Assembly (NCBI GenBank): GCA_003506435.1
Contig: DOAQ01000009.1
Span: 146,647-210,646, forward strand
Source of the DNA: Prolixibacteraceae bacterium
GTDB lineage: Bacteria > Bacteroidota > Bacteroidia > Bacteroidales > Prolixibacteraceae
Reading direction: 5' to 3'
DNA: 64,000 bases
Below the pieces are notes generated by a model, which saw only the letters and a list, made by a program, of their open reading frames with translations, was not told the DNA's origin and searched no databases. Made by a program: the position numbers and the translations under genes. Shown piece by piece: positions 1 through 7,966 of the stretch. Each line of letters starts with the position of its first letter. Position 1 is the first letter of the stretch.

Positions 1-48
1 TGAACTTATCTTCTTTTGGTCTTAGCCGGAACATCCTGACAACAGGAT

Positions 49-1518
49 TCAGATTTTGATGCCGCTTTTCTTTGCTGCAGGCGTGCGTGCGTGTTGTTTC
101 TGTTCCTTTACCTGGTCTTCAGTTGGTTTCTGCTGTCCCTGTTTAAGCGGCTCCCTGACGTTTTTGGTTGCTTCGTTGGTTTTCCCTTCGTTGTTAACGG
201 CTACCTGTGTTTTACTTTCTTCTGCAGGTTTGACTTCTGCTCCCTGCTTTTTAGCTTTGTCCGGGTTCCACCTGAAAAAATCGAATTTCATTTTTTCGGG
301 ATTGGGCTTTACCCAGGCATTGAACGGTTCGCCCTTATCGTCTTTCCGCATGCCTTTAACATAGGTAGCCTGGCCTGCTTTGAGGAATTCCTGCTGTTTT
401 TCAGTCAGCTCAACGCCAAGCAATTTTTTAGGAATAAACAGTTGCTTTTGTTTTTCTGTTTCCCCCTCCGGTGCGTTTTCTTTCTGTTGGCTCCGGACTT
501 CCTTGTTCTCTTTTGAATAGCGGTTACGGTCAAGCCCCTCGTAGGTGAAATCAAACTTTCTGTCCGAAGCATTGATTTGGATATACCCGTCAAAGAAACG
601 GCCTGTGCGGGAAACCATCTTTTCCACCATTACCTTTTCTCCTGCGCCAAGCCTACGTTGCTGGTCATCAGAAAGGCCTGCCCCCTTGATTTTGTTGGGA
701 ACGGAAATGTTCTCTACCGGCATGGCTTCGAGTTTGTTGGTAAGCCGGTCGAGCGAAACGAAAGCCGGGATTTTCTGCCCGGGTGCCGGTTCCAGTTCAA
801 TCACCCTGCCTGCGTTTAATGATTGCCGCAGGTTTTCCTTATCCTGTTCACTGAGAAGGATGCCGTGAAAAGGGGCATCCAGGTTAGGTTTTTCCTGCCA
901 GTAATGCGGGATGATTTTGAGCGAACCGTCGTCCTGTTCTTCCAGCGATACACGCCCTTTGGTGGGAACGCGGATACCCGGTTCCAGTTCCGGATTTAAG
1001 GGAATCATTTGCGGGGATTTGTGCCCGTAGGACATCGCTTTGAGGTGAGGTTCCAAATCCGCTGCATTGATACCGTACTTTCGGAGTTCCTGCCGGTCGA
1101 TTTTACTGACATCCATCGGCTGGAAAGTACTTTGGAAAGTTTCATCTCCACCACCTTGATTTTGCTGCGGGTTTTGTTTCTGTACTTTTCCAAGGTATTC
1201 CGCCGGGTCGACACGGTGCAGTTCCAGTTCGTGGGGGTCGAGGCCGATTTTGACAAGCTTATCCAGCATTTTTTCTGTCATCAGGAAAAATCCCGTGTGT
1301 GAGGGTTGCTGCGCCTGTTCCACCATCTTTTTGAAGAACGTCTCCAGCATGGCTTCGTTCGTGTTCACAGCAAAAAGACTTCTTTGGTTTTTAGCTGTTG
1401 GTTCCTCGGTCTGGATAATGCCTTTTTCATCCATACAGGTAACGGCTTTTACTTTGCCGTCATTTGCGTCTTTGACGAGCAATACTTTTTTGTCGTCGGT
1501 ACTGATTTTTTCGTCCAT
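49..1518 (-). CDS. DUF4099/DUF3945 domain protein of conjugative elements
   Basis: A 489-residue soluble protein of the kind found in Bacteroidota conjugative transposons; biochemical role unknown. Residues about 130-250 resemble DUF4099 (KIDRQELRKYGINAADLEPHL, then a proline-rich stretch). Two repeats of the DUF3945 type follow, with the shared pattern LLGVELTEKQQEFLKAG and GAGLSDDQQRRLGAGEKV. The tail after residue 430 is Lys/Glu/Gln-rich and probably disordered. It is the leftmost complete gene and reads away from the mob/tra block. A copy of the dispersed 40-bp element lies about 90 bp upstream. Confidence 0.75.
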   Translation of the reverse strand: MDEKISTDDKKVLLVKDANDGKVKAVTCMDEKGIIQTEEPTAKNQRSLFAVNTNEAMLETFFKKMVEQAQQPSHTGFFLMTEKMLDKLVKIGLDPHELELHRVDPAEYLGKVQKQNPQQNQGGGDETFQSTFQPMDVSKIDRQELRKYGINAADLEPHLKAMSYGHKSPQMIPLNPELEPGIRVPTKGRVSLEEQDDGSLKIIPHYWQEKPNLDAPFHGILLSEQDKENLRQSLNAGRVIELEPAPGQKIPAFVSLDRLTNKLEAMPVENISVPNKIKGAGLSDDQQRRLGAGEKVMVEKMVSRTGRFFDGYIQINASDRKFDFTYEGLDRNRYSKENKEVRSQQKENAPEGETEKQKQLFIPKKLLGVELTEKQQEFLKAGQATYVKGMRKDDKGEPFNAWVKPNPEKMKFDFFRWNPDKAKKQGAEVKPAEESKTQVAVNNEGKTNEATKNVREPLKQGQQKPTEDQVKEQKQHARTPAAKKSGIKI

Positions 1519-1606
1519 CTTACGAATGTTTTAGTTTTTGCACCACTATTGATGCAAGGACGAAATTATATGTAACTATTTGACAAATAAATGGATGTGC
1601 AGATGA

Positions 1607-1646
1607 TGGCAGTGTGAGGAACTGTAGTGGTAGTTTGTGGCGTTGA
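1607..1646 (-). repeat. Dispersed 40-bp upstream element, copy A
   Basis: On the minus strand it reads AACGCCAC, then CACTAC, then CTGCCA, matching four other copies in the element. It lies about 90 bp upstream of the DUF3945 gene. Confidence 0.5.
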
Positions 1647-1708
1647 AGCCGGAAATATATCTTCTTTAAGCGTGGGAATTGCCATATCCACGTCAGTGAA
1701 GGAAAACA

Positions 1709-2131
1709 TCAAATGATTGTGTTTTGAATTATTTCCTGAATTTTAGAGTATAACTGTCTGTCGGCATCTTCTACTAAATCTGGATTTTGAGCTTTCAATT
1801 TGTCAAACCATCTGCTAATTAGAGTGACTTCATCAAATGAGAAGTGATGCCTTTCTGAAAGCTTTTTCTGAGTCTCAATTTCTCTCATTTCGTTGTTATA
1901 AGCTTCTATTGCCCGGAGCCACATTTCACTTTTGTTTCTAACCTCTACTGTTAAGATTGATTGCTTGTTTTTCACATAATCGCTTAGGTTTATGGCCTTC
2001 GTTTTTTCCAATTTACGTAACTGCTTCGTTAGTTTTGTAGCTAATGAATTGACCGGCATACTATTTTCTTTAGCGAAGGCTTTCTGGGTTTTCCCTGATT
2101 TTAGAAAATCATGTAGTAATTGAAGTTCCAT
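1709..2131 (-). CDS. Hypothetical protein with N-terminal HTH-like region
   Basis: A 140-residue protein of unknown family. The N-terminus (LLHDFLKSGKTQKAFAKENS, then SLATKLTKQLRKLEKTK) looks like a helix-turn-helix in which a short helix precedes a recognition helix. The rest is strongly helical and charged, with a possible coiled coil at residues 60-95. It stands alone between the DUF3945 gene and the coupling-protein gene and reads in the same direction as both. A regulatory role is inferred only from the HTH-like N-terminus. Confidence 0.6.
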   Translation of the reverse strand: MELQLLHDFLKSGKTQKAFAKENSMPVNSLATKLTKQLRKLEKTKAINLSDYVKNKQSILTVEVRNKSEMWLRAIEAYNNEMREIETQKKLSERHHFSFDEVTLISRWFDKLKAQNPDLVEDADRQLYSKIQEIIQNTII

Positions 2132-2523
2132 GTCATCTTTTTAAGCCAATTAATTTTCAACCTGAATTTCAAGGTACCTTTTCCTTTTAACAGGAATTGG
2201 GTTTACCGTTCTGGAAAATCACCTTTAAGGTTTATTCCACGGTCTGTTTTTCTTATAAAACAAACCCATTTTCACAGGTGTACAGTTTAAGGAATTTTTT
2301 CGGAATATCCAAAACAGGAAAAAGCGAAGAAAAAGTCGGGATTATGATATGTTTCAGGGCAGTGAGAGGGTTTAGGGCCTTTTCACCACCTATCGGATAA
2401 ACGGGTGTAAGTATGGCCTTGTTAAGGGGAATACGCTTGAGTAGTCCTGGTGGTAACCTTCCTATTGTTGAGTTGCAGGAAATATTTTGCCGTCCCGCGA
2501 GATTAATTTTGAGCTACCGTTCA
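2132..2523. other. Intergenic stretch without a supported gene
   Basis: About 390 bp between the small HTH-like gene and the end of the coupling-protein gene. The short plus-strand frames here lack recognisable domains, and one of them runs antisense into the coupling gene. No hairpin or repeat was recognised. Confidence 0.5.
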
Positions 2524-4533
2524 TTATTCCTTTTGCGGCAACAAATGACAAAGTGTTGGGTCATTCTTTATTCGTGCCAACTCATCAGCAACAATTTTCT
2601 TTGTTTCTTCTTTGATGCGGTTATAGTTGTCCTGAATCATTTCCTTCATGCGATTTACACCGCTTTCGTCCACAAAATTGGTGATAACCGGAACCTGCCT
2701 GTATTCCTTGGTTTCGGCGGCAACCTTTGCACTGTCCACTACAATTTCGGCATGGAAAATCTTTTGCTCGATGCGCTCATTAAAATTGTCGGTAACCGCC
2801 CCGACAAACATCCCCTGGGTAAGCGTTGAAATTTTGCTGGCCGGAATGAGGCTGTCCAACTGGGTGCTGATAGAAGTTGATTTATCATTGCGGTTGATAG
2901 TCATGGACTGGCGTTTCTGCAAAACCTTCCCGAAACGTTCCGACAGGTTTTTGGCCGTATCGCCCACTACCTGCCCAGAAAATATATTACCGACCGTGTT
3001 CATCACTACGGCTGCTTCCTTATCCCCGTAATCGCGTTTTAACTGCGAAAAATCCTGAAAACCAAGCAATACCGCCACTTTGTTACTCCGGGCTGTGGCA
3101 ATCAGGTTATCCAGCCCTTTAAAATAGATAGTTGGCAACTCATCGATGATAACCGAACTTTTTAGCTGTCCCTTCTTGTTGATAAGTTTTACGATACGGC
3201 TGTTGTACAGACCAAGCGCTGCACCATAAATATTCTGACGGTCGGGATTATTGCCCACAACCAACACTTTAGGGTCGTCGGGACTATTAATATCAAGTGT
3301 AAACTCATCGACCGACATGACCCAATACAATTGCGGGGAAATCATCCTCGAAAGCGGGATTTTAGCTGATGCAATCTGCCCCTGCAACTGGTCCTGCGCC
3401 CCCGACATCCAGGCGTCCATAAAAGGGGAAAGGTAGTTCTCCAGTTCGGGATAGCTTGTCAGGATGGGAAAAATATCTTCATACCGTTTGTTCAGAAACT
3501 CGATGGCATGGGGGAACGTGCAATACCGGCCTTCCTGATATATTCGCAAATACCAAATGATTGCAGCAAAAAGGATAATCGGCGATTCAACAAAAAAGTC
3601 GCCCTGCTTTTGTACCCATGTCCGGTTCAGGTTCAGCATGATGGTATAGGCACTTTCGTAAGCATCGGATATATCGCTCATAAACGAGGGATTAATCGGG
3701 TTGCACCGGTGCGAGCGTGCCGGGTCGTCGAAATTGATTACATAAAAAGTCGGTACTTTTTTGTATCCGCGCTGGTTTTTCAGCAGGTGGTTATAGGCAA
3801 TCGTCGAGAGGTCGGGGAACTTGAAATCGTAGATATACAGCGAATACCCTTTTTCTACCTGCTGCTTTATGAACTGGTTGATTACAGCATAACTTTTCCC
3901 GGAGCCGGGCGTTCCCAACACGATACCTGCCCGGAAAGGGTTTACAACATTAATCCAGCCGTTGTTCCATTTCTTTTTGTAATAGAAACGGGTCGGCAGG
4001 TTCACCGAATATTCGTTTTCAACCAGGCGTGTTTCCTGCATAAAGGATTCGTTTTCGGTATTGAAAACATCGTCCATCAAATTGTTTTTCAAAAGACGGC
4101 CCATCCAAACACCACCAGCCAGCAGGCAGAGATAACCGGCAGCCATTGTAAAAATGTAGAACGCTGTTTTGGCAGACAATGGTAACGGTAAATCCAGCAG
4201 CCACCAGTTGAAGAAGAAAAAGACTGAGCCAACAAAAAGGATTGTGACAATTTTGCCCCAGGTGATTTTTTCCTGCTTTACCCCTTTTGTTCCGAGACAG
4301 GACAAGGCAAGAAACAATACAGCAAAAAGTTTCGTGTAAAGGATGTTGCCAAATAATCCGGCTGTGCGGTTGAAATTCAGGAGTGTTTTATCGATTACAC
4401 CAATAATAATACCCCATTCGACCATAGACTTGTAACAAAACCAATAAATATTGATGGTCACAAATAAAACACTCAGGGCACGCATAAAATCCATAACCTT
4501 TGCCAGTGCTCTTAAATCGTCTTCCTGTTGCAT
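2524..4533 (-). CDS. mobC: Type IV secretion coupling protein (TraG/VirD4-like, MobC of CTnDOT)
   Basis: A 669-residue inner-membrane ATPase that should bring the relaxase-DNA complex to the secretion channel. Four hydrophobic segments occupy residues 20-145. The Walker A motif GTPGSGKS is at residues 207-214, and a Walker B (SSVIIDELPTIYF) is near residue 455. A downstream VVGDTAKNLSERFGKVLQ block is typical of the family. In CTnDOT-type elements this gene is normally close to mobB and mobA. Here about 5.3 kb of cargo (TIR, AbiE, membrane protein) separates it from mobB, which suggests cargo insertion inside the mob module. The dispersed 40-bp element is just upstream. Confidence 0.9.
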   Translation of the reverse strand: MQQEDDLRALAKVMDFMRALSVLFVTINIYWFCYKSMVEWGIIIGVIDKTLLNFNRTAGLFGNILYTKLFAVLFLALSCLGTKGVKQEKITWGKIVTILFVGSVFFFFNWWLLDLPLPLSAKTAFYIFTMAAGYLCLLAGGVWMGRLLKNNLMDDVFNTENESFMQETRLVENEYSVNLPTRFYYKKKWNNGWINVVNPFRAGIVLGTPGSGKSYAVINQFIKQQVEKGYSLYIYDFKFPDLSTIAYNHLLKNQRGYKKVPTFYVINFDDPARSHRCNPINPSFMSDISDAYESAYTIMLNLNRTWVQKQGDFFVESPIILFAAIIWYLRIYQEGRYCTFPHAIEFLNKRYEDIFPILTSYPELENYLSPFMDAWMSGAQDQLQGQIASAKIPLSRMISPQLYWVMSVDEFTLDINSPDDPKVLVVGNNPDRQNIYGAALGLYNSRIVKLINKKGQLKSSVIIDELPTIYFKGLDNLIATARSNKVAVLLGFQDFSQLKRDYGDKEAAVVMNTVGNIFSGQVVGDTAKNLSERFGKVLQKRQSMTINRNDKSTSISTQLDSLIPASKISTLTQGMFVGAVTDNFNERIEQKIFHAEIVVDSAKVAAETKEYRQVPVITNFVDESGVNRMKEMIQDNYNRIKEETKKIVADELARIKNDPTLCHLLPQKE

Positions 4534-4605
4534 TTTATTTCATTTTTGATGTTTGGAAAGCAAAAGTAGGATGCCTGATATGGGAAAAATCTGATTTGAA
4601 AAGGC

Positions 4606-4645
4606 TGGCAGCTTGAGGCGTAGTAAGTGTGGCTTGTGGCTGTTA
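4606..4645 (-). repeat. Dispersed 40-bp upstream element, copy B
   Basis: The minus strand reads ATAACAGCCACAAGCC and ends CAAGCTGCCA. It lies about 75 bp upstream of the coupling-protein start and near the divergent TIR gene. Confidence 0.5.
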
Positions 4646-4679
4646 TCATTCTGAATGCAAAAATATTCAAGCTGTTTCT

Positions 4680-4687
4680 TACTTTTG
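4680..4687 (+). promoter_or_regulatory. Candidate -7 element for the TIR gene
   Basis: TACTTTTG fits the Bacteroidota -7 consensus TAnnTTTG and ends 17 bp before the TIR start codon. No convincing -33 TTG was found at the usual spacing. Confidence 0.4.
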
Positions 4688-4704
4688 ATAGAAAAAAATA
4701 AATC

Positions 4705-5562
4705 ATGGGTGTCTTTATTAGTTATTCTTCGAAGGACAAGAATTTTGTAGAAAGGTTATCAAAAAAGCTAGTTGAAAATAGAGTCGGTGTGTGGTTAGAT
4801 AAATGGGAAATGAAACCGGGAGATTCATTAATTGATAAAATACAAAATGGCCTTGAAGATTCTTCCTTTTTACTGGTTGTGCTGTCCAATCATTACGTAC
4901 AGAGCGAATGGTGCAGAAAGGAGCAAAATTCAGGACTTATAAAAGAAATAAATAGTAAAAAAGTTGTTGTTATTCCAATATTGTTAGAAGATTGCCCTAT
5001 CCCTATATTTTTACAGGAAAAAGTATATGCCGATTTCAGGGAGAACTTTGATGATGGATTTACAGAGCTGTTTAGGTCACTTTCCATCATTGCCAATGAC
5101 TATATGGGACGATTTTATAATCAGGGATTGACGGTTGATTTTGCATTTAACTGGGGAATGCTTGATGATTCTTTTTTTGTTTGGTTGGATTTTATCAATT
5201 TTCATAATAAAACTGAAAGAACATTTTTATTACAGGTTGAGATTGAAGGAAATGATGTCACAACTAAACGATTTGAAGAACATCTCAAAAATAACAGGGA
5301 ATGGATAATGCCTGAAGCTGTTCTTTTAGGACTTCATGAGCATCCTCAATTAAGTTCTCTTGAAATACGAATCAGTAATGACCTGCCTTACTACAATCGA
5401 GTTGCAATCAGAGATATTTCCTCTGAACAAATCTTTTATGTGACAATTAGAGGCGTTTTAACTGGAAAAGATGATGGAGGCGATATCCTAATTCATTTCA
5501 ATGATTATACAACTTGTTTGATGGGAGACCGACATGAAAGGTTTTCAGGATACAAAAAGTAA
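4705..5562 (+). CDS. TIR domain protein with unknown C-terminal domain
   Basis: A 285-residue protein. Residues 1-135 are a bacterial TIR domain: it opens MGVFISYSSKD, then has WLDKWEMKPGDSL with the glutamate (E35) that is catalytic in TIR NADases, then VVLSNHYVQSEWCRKE and VVVIPILLEDC. The remaining 150 residues look beta-rich and match nothing I recognise; they could be a sensor or ligand-binding module. No transmembrane segment is seen. It is divergent from the coupling gene and convergent with the AbiE pair, separated by 12 bp. The A+T-rich codon use differs from the GC-richer mob genes, consistent with cargo acquisition. An NAD-depleting abortive-infection role is inferred from the family. 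Confidence 0.85.
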   Translation: MGVFISYSSKDKNFVERLSKKLVENRVGVWLDKWEMKPGDSLIDKIQNGLEDSSFLLVVLSNHYVQSEWCRKEQNSGLIKEINSKKVVVIPILLEDCPIPIFLQEKVYADFRENFDDGFTELFRSLSIIANDYMGRFYNQGLTVDFAFNWGMLDDSFFVWLDFINFHNKTERTFLLQVEIEGNDVTTKRFEEHLKNNREWIMPEAVLLGLHEHPQLSSLEIRISNDLPYYNRVAIRDISSEQIFYVTIRGVLTGKDDGGDILIHFNDYTTCLMGDRHERFSGYKK

Positions 5563-5574
5563 ATAAAAGCAATA

Positions 5575-6474
5575 TTAATGCAACTCAAAATAACCTTTCA
5601 ACCTATTCACTTCCTGCCTGTGTTTAGCCGGATTCTGTGTTTTTAGTTTGTTTACATTAAGCAGCTTCCACTGCACGGAAGGAAAAACACTAAAATCTGA
5701 GTAAGCTGATTCTTCCCATTGCGGGCTGCCTTCTTTAAAACTAACAAGGAATGCTTTGTCTTCTTCGCTCAGCATTGCGTTAACAAAAGCAATAAGCTGT
5801 TCCCGTGCGGTTTCGTAGTTCTCATAAGTAAAAGGAATATCTGTCATACCACGAAACTGGTTTTCCAAAGCTTCCTGCTGATTTATAGGGTGTGGGGACA
5901 AAGATTCGATAAAGGGTTTGTCGCTTCCCAGCAAGGCAAACATAAAACCGCGCTTTAATCCTTCGATTTTATCTGTTTCCATGTAGTTGTAGTCGAACAA
6001 ATCGCGTGGGTGTTGGCGGCTGAGGGCTGCTGCAATTTTTCCACCGTACAATTGTTCCATTGGTACAATTCGCGCCTTGCAGTACATTCCAAACTCTGCC
6101 TGTGCTTTATCGCATAACGGCATTTCAATTGTCGGCCCGATAATGCCCCGTTTAATTCCGTTAACTTCAATTTTTACCGTGCTCCGTCCCAGTGTGCATA
6201 AAAGCTTATTGGGTACCGGCCGAATATTTATACCCGGCACTGCCCGTTGAAGATGGAGACTTATTGCTCCCAGCTTTTTATCGATTTCCGCAAGGCTTTC
6301 GTCCCGTGGACCAAGCGGAATATAGGTTACATCCACATCCACCGAGTATCTTGGTAAATTTTTGATAAACAGGTTTATGGCCGTACCTCCGTGAACCGCA
6401 AAATTTTCTTCCCGGTAGATTATAGGTAATATGCGGAGTAAAAGCCTGACCTTTTCTTTGTAGAGCTTATTCAT
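5575..6474 (-). CDS. abiEii: AbiEii-type nucleotidyltransferase toxin
   Basis: A 299-residue protein of the AbiEii/DUF1814 family, toxins of type IV systems with a DNA polymerase beta-like nucleotidyltransferase fold. Motif I is visible as HGGTAINLFIKNLPRYSVDVD (GGT at 29-31, paired Asp at 46 and 48). A later block EQLYGGKIAAALSRQHPRDLFD matches the family's conserved gKxxAxxxRxxpRDlfD motif. It overlaps the upstream antitoxin gene by 8 bp, implying translational coupling. The pair sits in the accessory island between the coupling protein and mobB and probably works in phage defence or element maintenance. Confidence 0.88.
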   Translation of the reverse strand: MNKLYKEKVRLLLRILPIIYREENFAVHGGTAINLFIKNLPRYSVDVDVTYIPLGPRDESLAEIDKKLGAISLHLQRAVPGINIRPVPNKLLCTLGRSTVKIEVNGIKRGIIGPTIEMPLCDKAQAEFGMYCKARIVPMEQLYGGKIAAALSRQHPRDLFDYNYMETDKIEGLKRGFMFALLGSDKPFIESLSPHPINQQEALENQFRGMTDIPFTYENYETAREQLIAFVNAMLSEEDKAFLVSFKEGSPQWEESAYSDFSVFPSVQWKLLNVNKLKTQNPAKHRQEVNRLKGYFELH

Positions 6475-7237
6475 AATTTTTCAGTTCTTCGGGGATTACT
6501 ATCTGGTATTTGCTGTCATAAACACCGTTGGGCAAGATTTCTCGTTTACCGCTCCCGGTATCTACTTTCTGTAAGTTCAGGTCACTGAACCATGCGTGAC
6601 CGGCTTTTTCCGCCATGTACAGGAACAGACGTTTCATTTTTACTGATGTGTTTTGCTCCAGTAACGCCTGCATCGTGCCGGGGCGAAGCGCGGTTAATTG
6701 TTCCATCACATAATATAAGTCCATCAGGTTATACTGTTTTGGAACAAGGTTCAGGCATTCCATAAATGCGCGTTCCGGGGTGGAACCCAGTATTTCAAAT
6801 GCCCCCTGCATCATCGGGCTTATACCGGTATTTGTATCGAAATACTCCGAGGTAACAAGTAATAAGTCCATACCCCAGTCATGTTTTTTGAGCCAGGACG
6901 GAACCCACTCGTCTTTAGGATGGCCGACATATACAACCGGTCGCCCCATAGGAACATAGTGTGTGTATCCCGCCAGTTCCAAAGCTGATAATCCACCAAC
7001 ATAAAAATGTTTGCCGGTTTGTTTATTCAATGAAGATAAAGCCCCGTATATGGTTGGGTTCTCGCCGGTACGGACCATCACACCTGCCCCTATGGAGGTC
7101 AGCCATTCGGAATCGCGGTACCGTCGTTGCAGTTCATAAGATATGCCGTTCTCTCTCATCCACGATGAAAAGAACAAGGCCCCCGAAGGCAACTTTTGAA
7201 GCAAATGGTTTATTTTTGTTGATATAACTGTACTCAT
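6467..7237 (-). CDS. abiEi: AbiEi-type antitoxin / transcriptional regulator
   Basis: Partner of the AbiEii toxin. The N-terminal 90 residues form a winged-helix-like region (LPSGALFFSSWMRENGIS, then YRDSEWLTSIGAGVMVR), followed by the AbiEi C-terminal domain (YVGGLSALELAGYTHYVP). I chose the start at 7237 (MSTVISTKINHLLQ, 256 residues). The frame stays open to an ATG at 7300, but a Bacteroidota -7 element (TATATTTG on the minus strand, 7242-7249) lies inside that extension, so the mRNA should begin close to 7237 and may be nearly leaderless. Autoregulation is expected for the family. Confidence 0.85.
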   Translation of the reverse strand: MSTVISTKINHLLQKLPSGALFFSSWMRENGISYELQRRYRDSEWLTSIGAGVMVRTGENPTIYGALSSLNKQTGKHFYVGGLSALELAGYTHYVPMGRPVVYVGHPKDEWVPSWLKKHDWGMDLLLVTSEYFDTNTGISPMMQGAFEILGSTPERAFMECLNLVPKQYNLMDLYYVMEQLTALRPGTMQALLEQNTSVKMKRLFLYMAEKAGHAWFSDLNLQKVDTGSGKREILPNGVYDSKYQIVIPEELKNYE

Positions 7238-7241
7238 AGTG

Positions 7242-7249
7242 CAAATATA
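7242..7249 (-). promoter_or_regulatory. Candidate -7 element for the abiE operon
   Basis: The minus strand reads TATATTTG, matching TAnnTTTG, and ends 4 bp before the chosen ATG. It supports the shorter start and suggests a very short or absent 5' leader. Confidence 0.4.
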
Positions 7250-7475
7250 CTCAAAAATATAAACCAAGGATAGTTTATTTTCGTAACGTCTCATCTGCAT
7301 TTAACTTTTCGGTGGAAGAATAGAAAATAGCCCATTGATTGTATCGGTTATATTTTGTTTGTTGATGAACGAGGATCTTTTCGGTTATTCAGATGGTTTT
7401 CCTGTTGCATTAGTTTGATGTTTCGAAAGCGAAAGTATGAAGTCAATATGGCAAAAAGCGGCATTTATTATTCAT

Positions 7476-7516
7476 TGGTAGCTTGTGGCACAGTAATGGC
7501 AATTAGTGGCGTTAAA
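7476..7516 (-). repeat. Dispersed 40-bp upstream element, copy C
   Basis: The minus strand reads TAACGCCAC, then TTGCCATTACTGTGCC, then ACAAGCTACCA. It shares a 14-bp identity (GGCACAGTAATGGC) with copy D and 12 bp (GTGCCACAAGCT) with copy E. It lies in the 342-bp gap between the abiE promoter and the membrane-protein gene; nothing else was recognised there. Confidence 0.5.
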
Positions 7517-7579
7517 CATTTGGGTAACAAAAGTTATTTGGGGTAAATGGTTATCTTTGGTCTCATTGACGAAACGATT

Positions 7580-7966
7580 ATGAAATCTATTTTTGCTAAC
7601 TATCCTGACATAATCAATGGAGCACTTATTCCAATGATTATTGCAGTTTTTGCAATCGCATTGCCTCTTTTATTGCAAACAATCAGTAGGGTTGATGACA
7701 AATATAATTCCACAAGACTTATTGAAACATTTAGAAAGGATCCAACCTGCCATGTTTACATTGTAGTGTTAATTGCTGCTATTATTTCGTATGTATTATG
7801 GATATTACAAATTCCACGACTTATTAATTGTGGTATTTTAAACTTTTTTGTAGAAAATTCGGCTCTAATTTTTGTCGGCATAACCACCATCGCATTGATT
7901 ATAATGACATTTGCGTCTACCTTACCTATATTTATTTTACACCGGAAAAGCTTCTCAGGCACCTAA
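7580..7966 (+). CDS. N-terminal membrane portion of a frameshifted large protein
   Basis: About 128 residues from ATG 7580 (MKSIFANYPD); an in-frame ATG lies at 7547, but a TAnnTTTG element at 7551-7558 favours the later one. Three strongly hydrophobic helices are visible (ALIPMIIAVFAIALPLLLQ, VYIVVLIAAIISYVLWI, ALIFVGITTIALIIMTF). The frame stops at 7966 just after the third helix. The -1 frame from about 7920 continues without a gap into the large downstream frame (YIYFTPEKLLRHLIKKH). The two most likely form one gene of about 760 codons broken by a single-base indel. Family unknown. Confidence 0.55.
   Translation: MKSIFANYPDIINGALIPMIIAVFAIALPLLLQTISRVDDKYNSTRLIETFRKDPTCHVYIVVLIAAIISYVLWILQIPRLINCGILNFFVENSALIFVGITTIALIIMTFASTLPIFILHRKSFSGT

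Noticed and set aside
91..1575. Several long plus-strand frames opposite the DUF3945 gene
   Set aside because: They are antisense shadows: the minus-strand frame is longer, has conserved domain motifs and a normal start.
2197..2400. 67-residue plus-strand frame
   Set aside because: No ribosome-binding context, domain or conserved style; treated as intergenic.
7238..7300. Longer N-terminus for AbiEi (start at 7300)
   Set aside because: It would place a good TAnnTTTG promoter element inside the coding region, and the added residues do not resemble the family.
7915..7950. Programmed -1 frameshifting in the membrane-protein gene
   Set aside because: No X XXY YYZ heptamer in the right phase was found near the switch; mutation or sequencing error is simpler.
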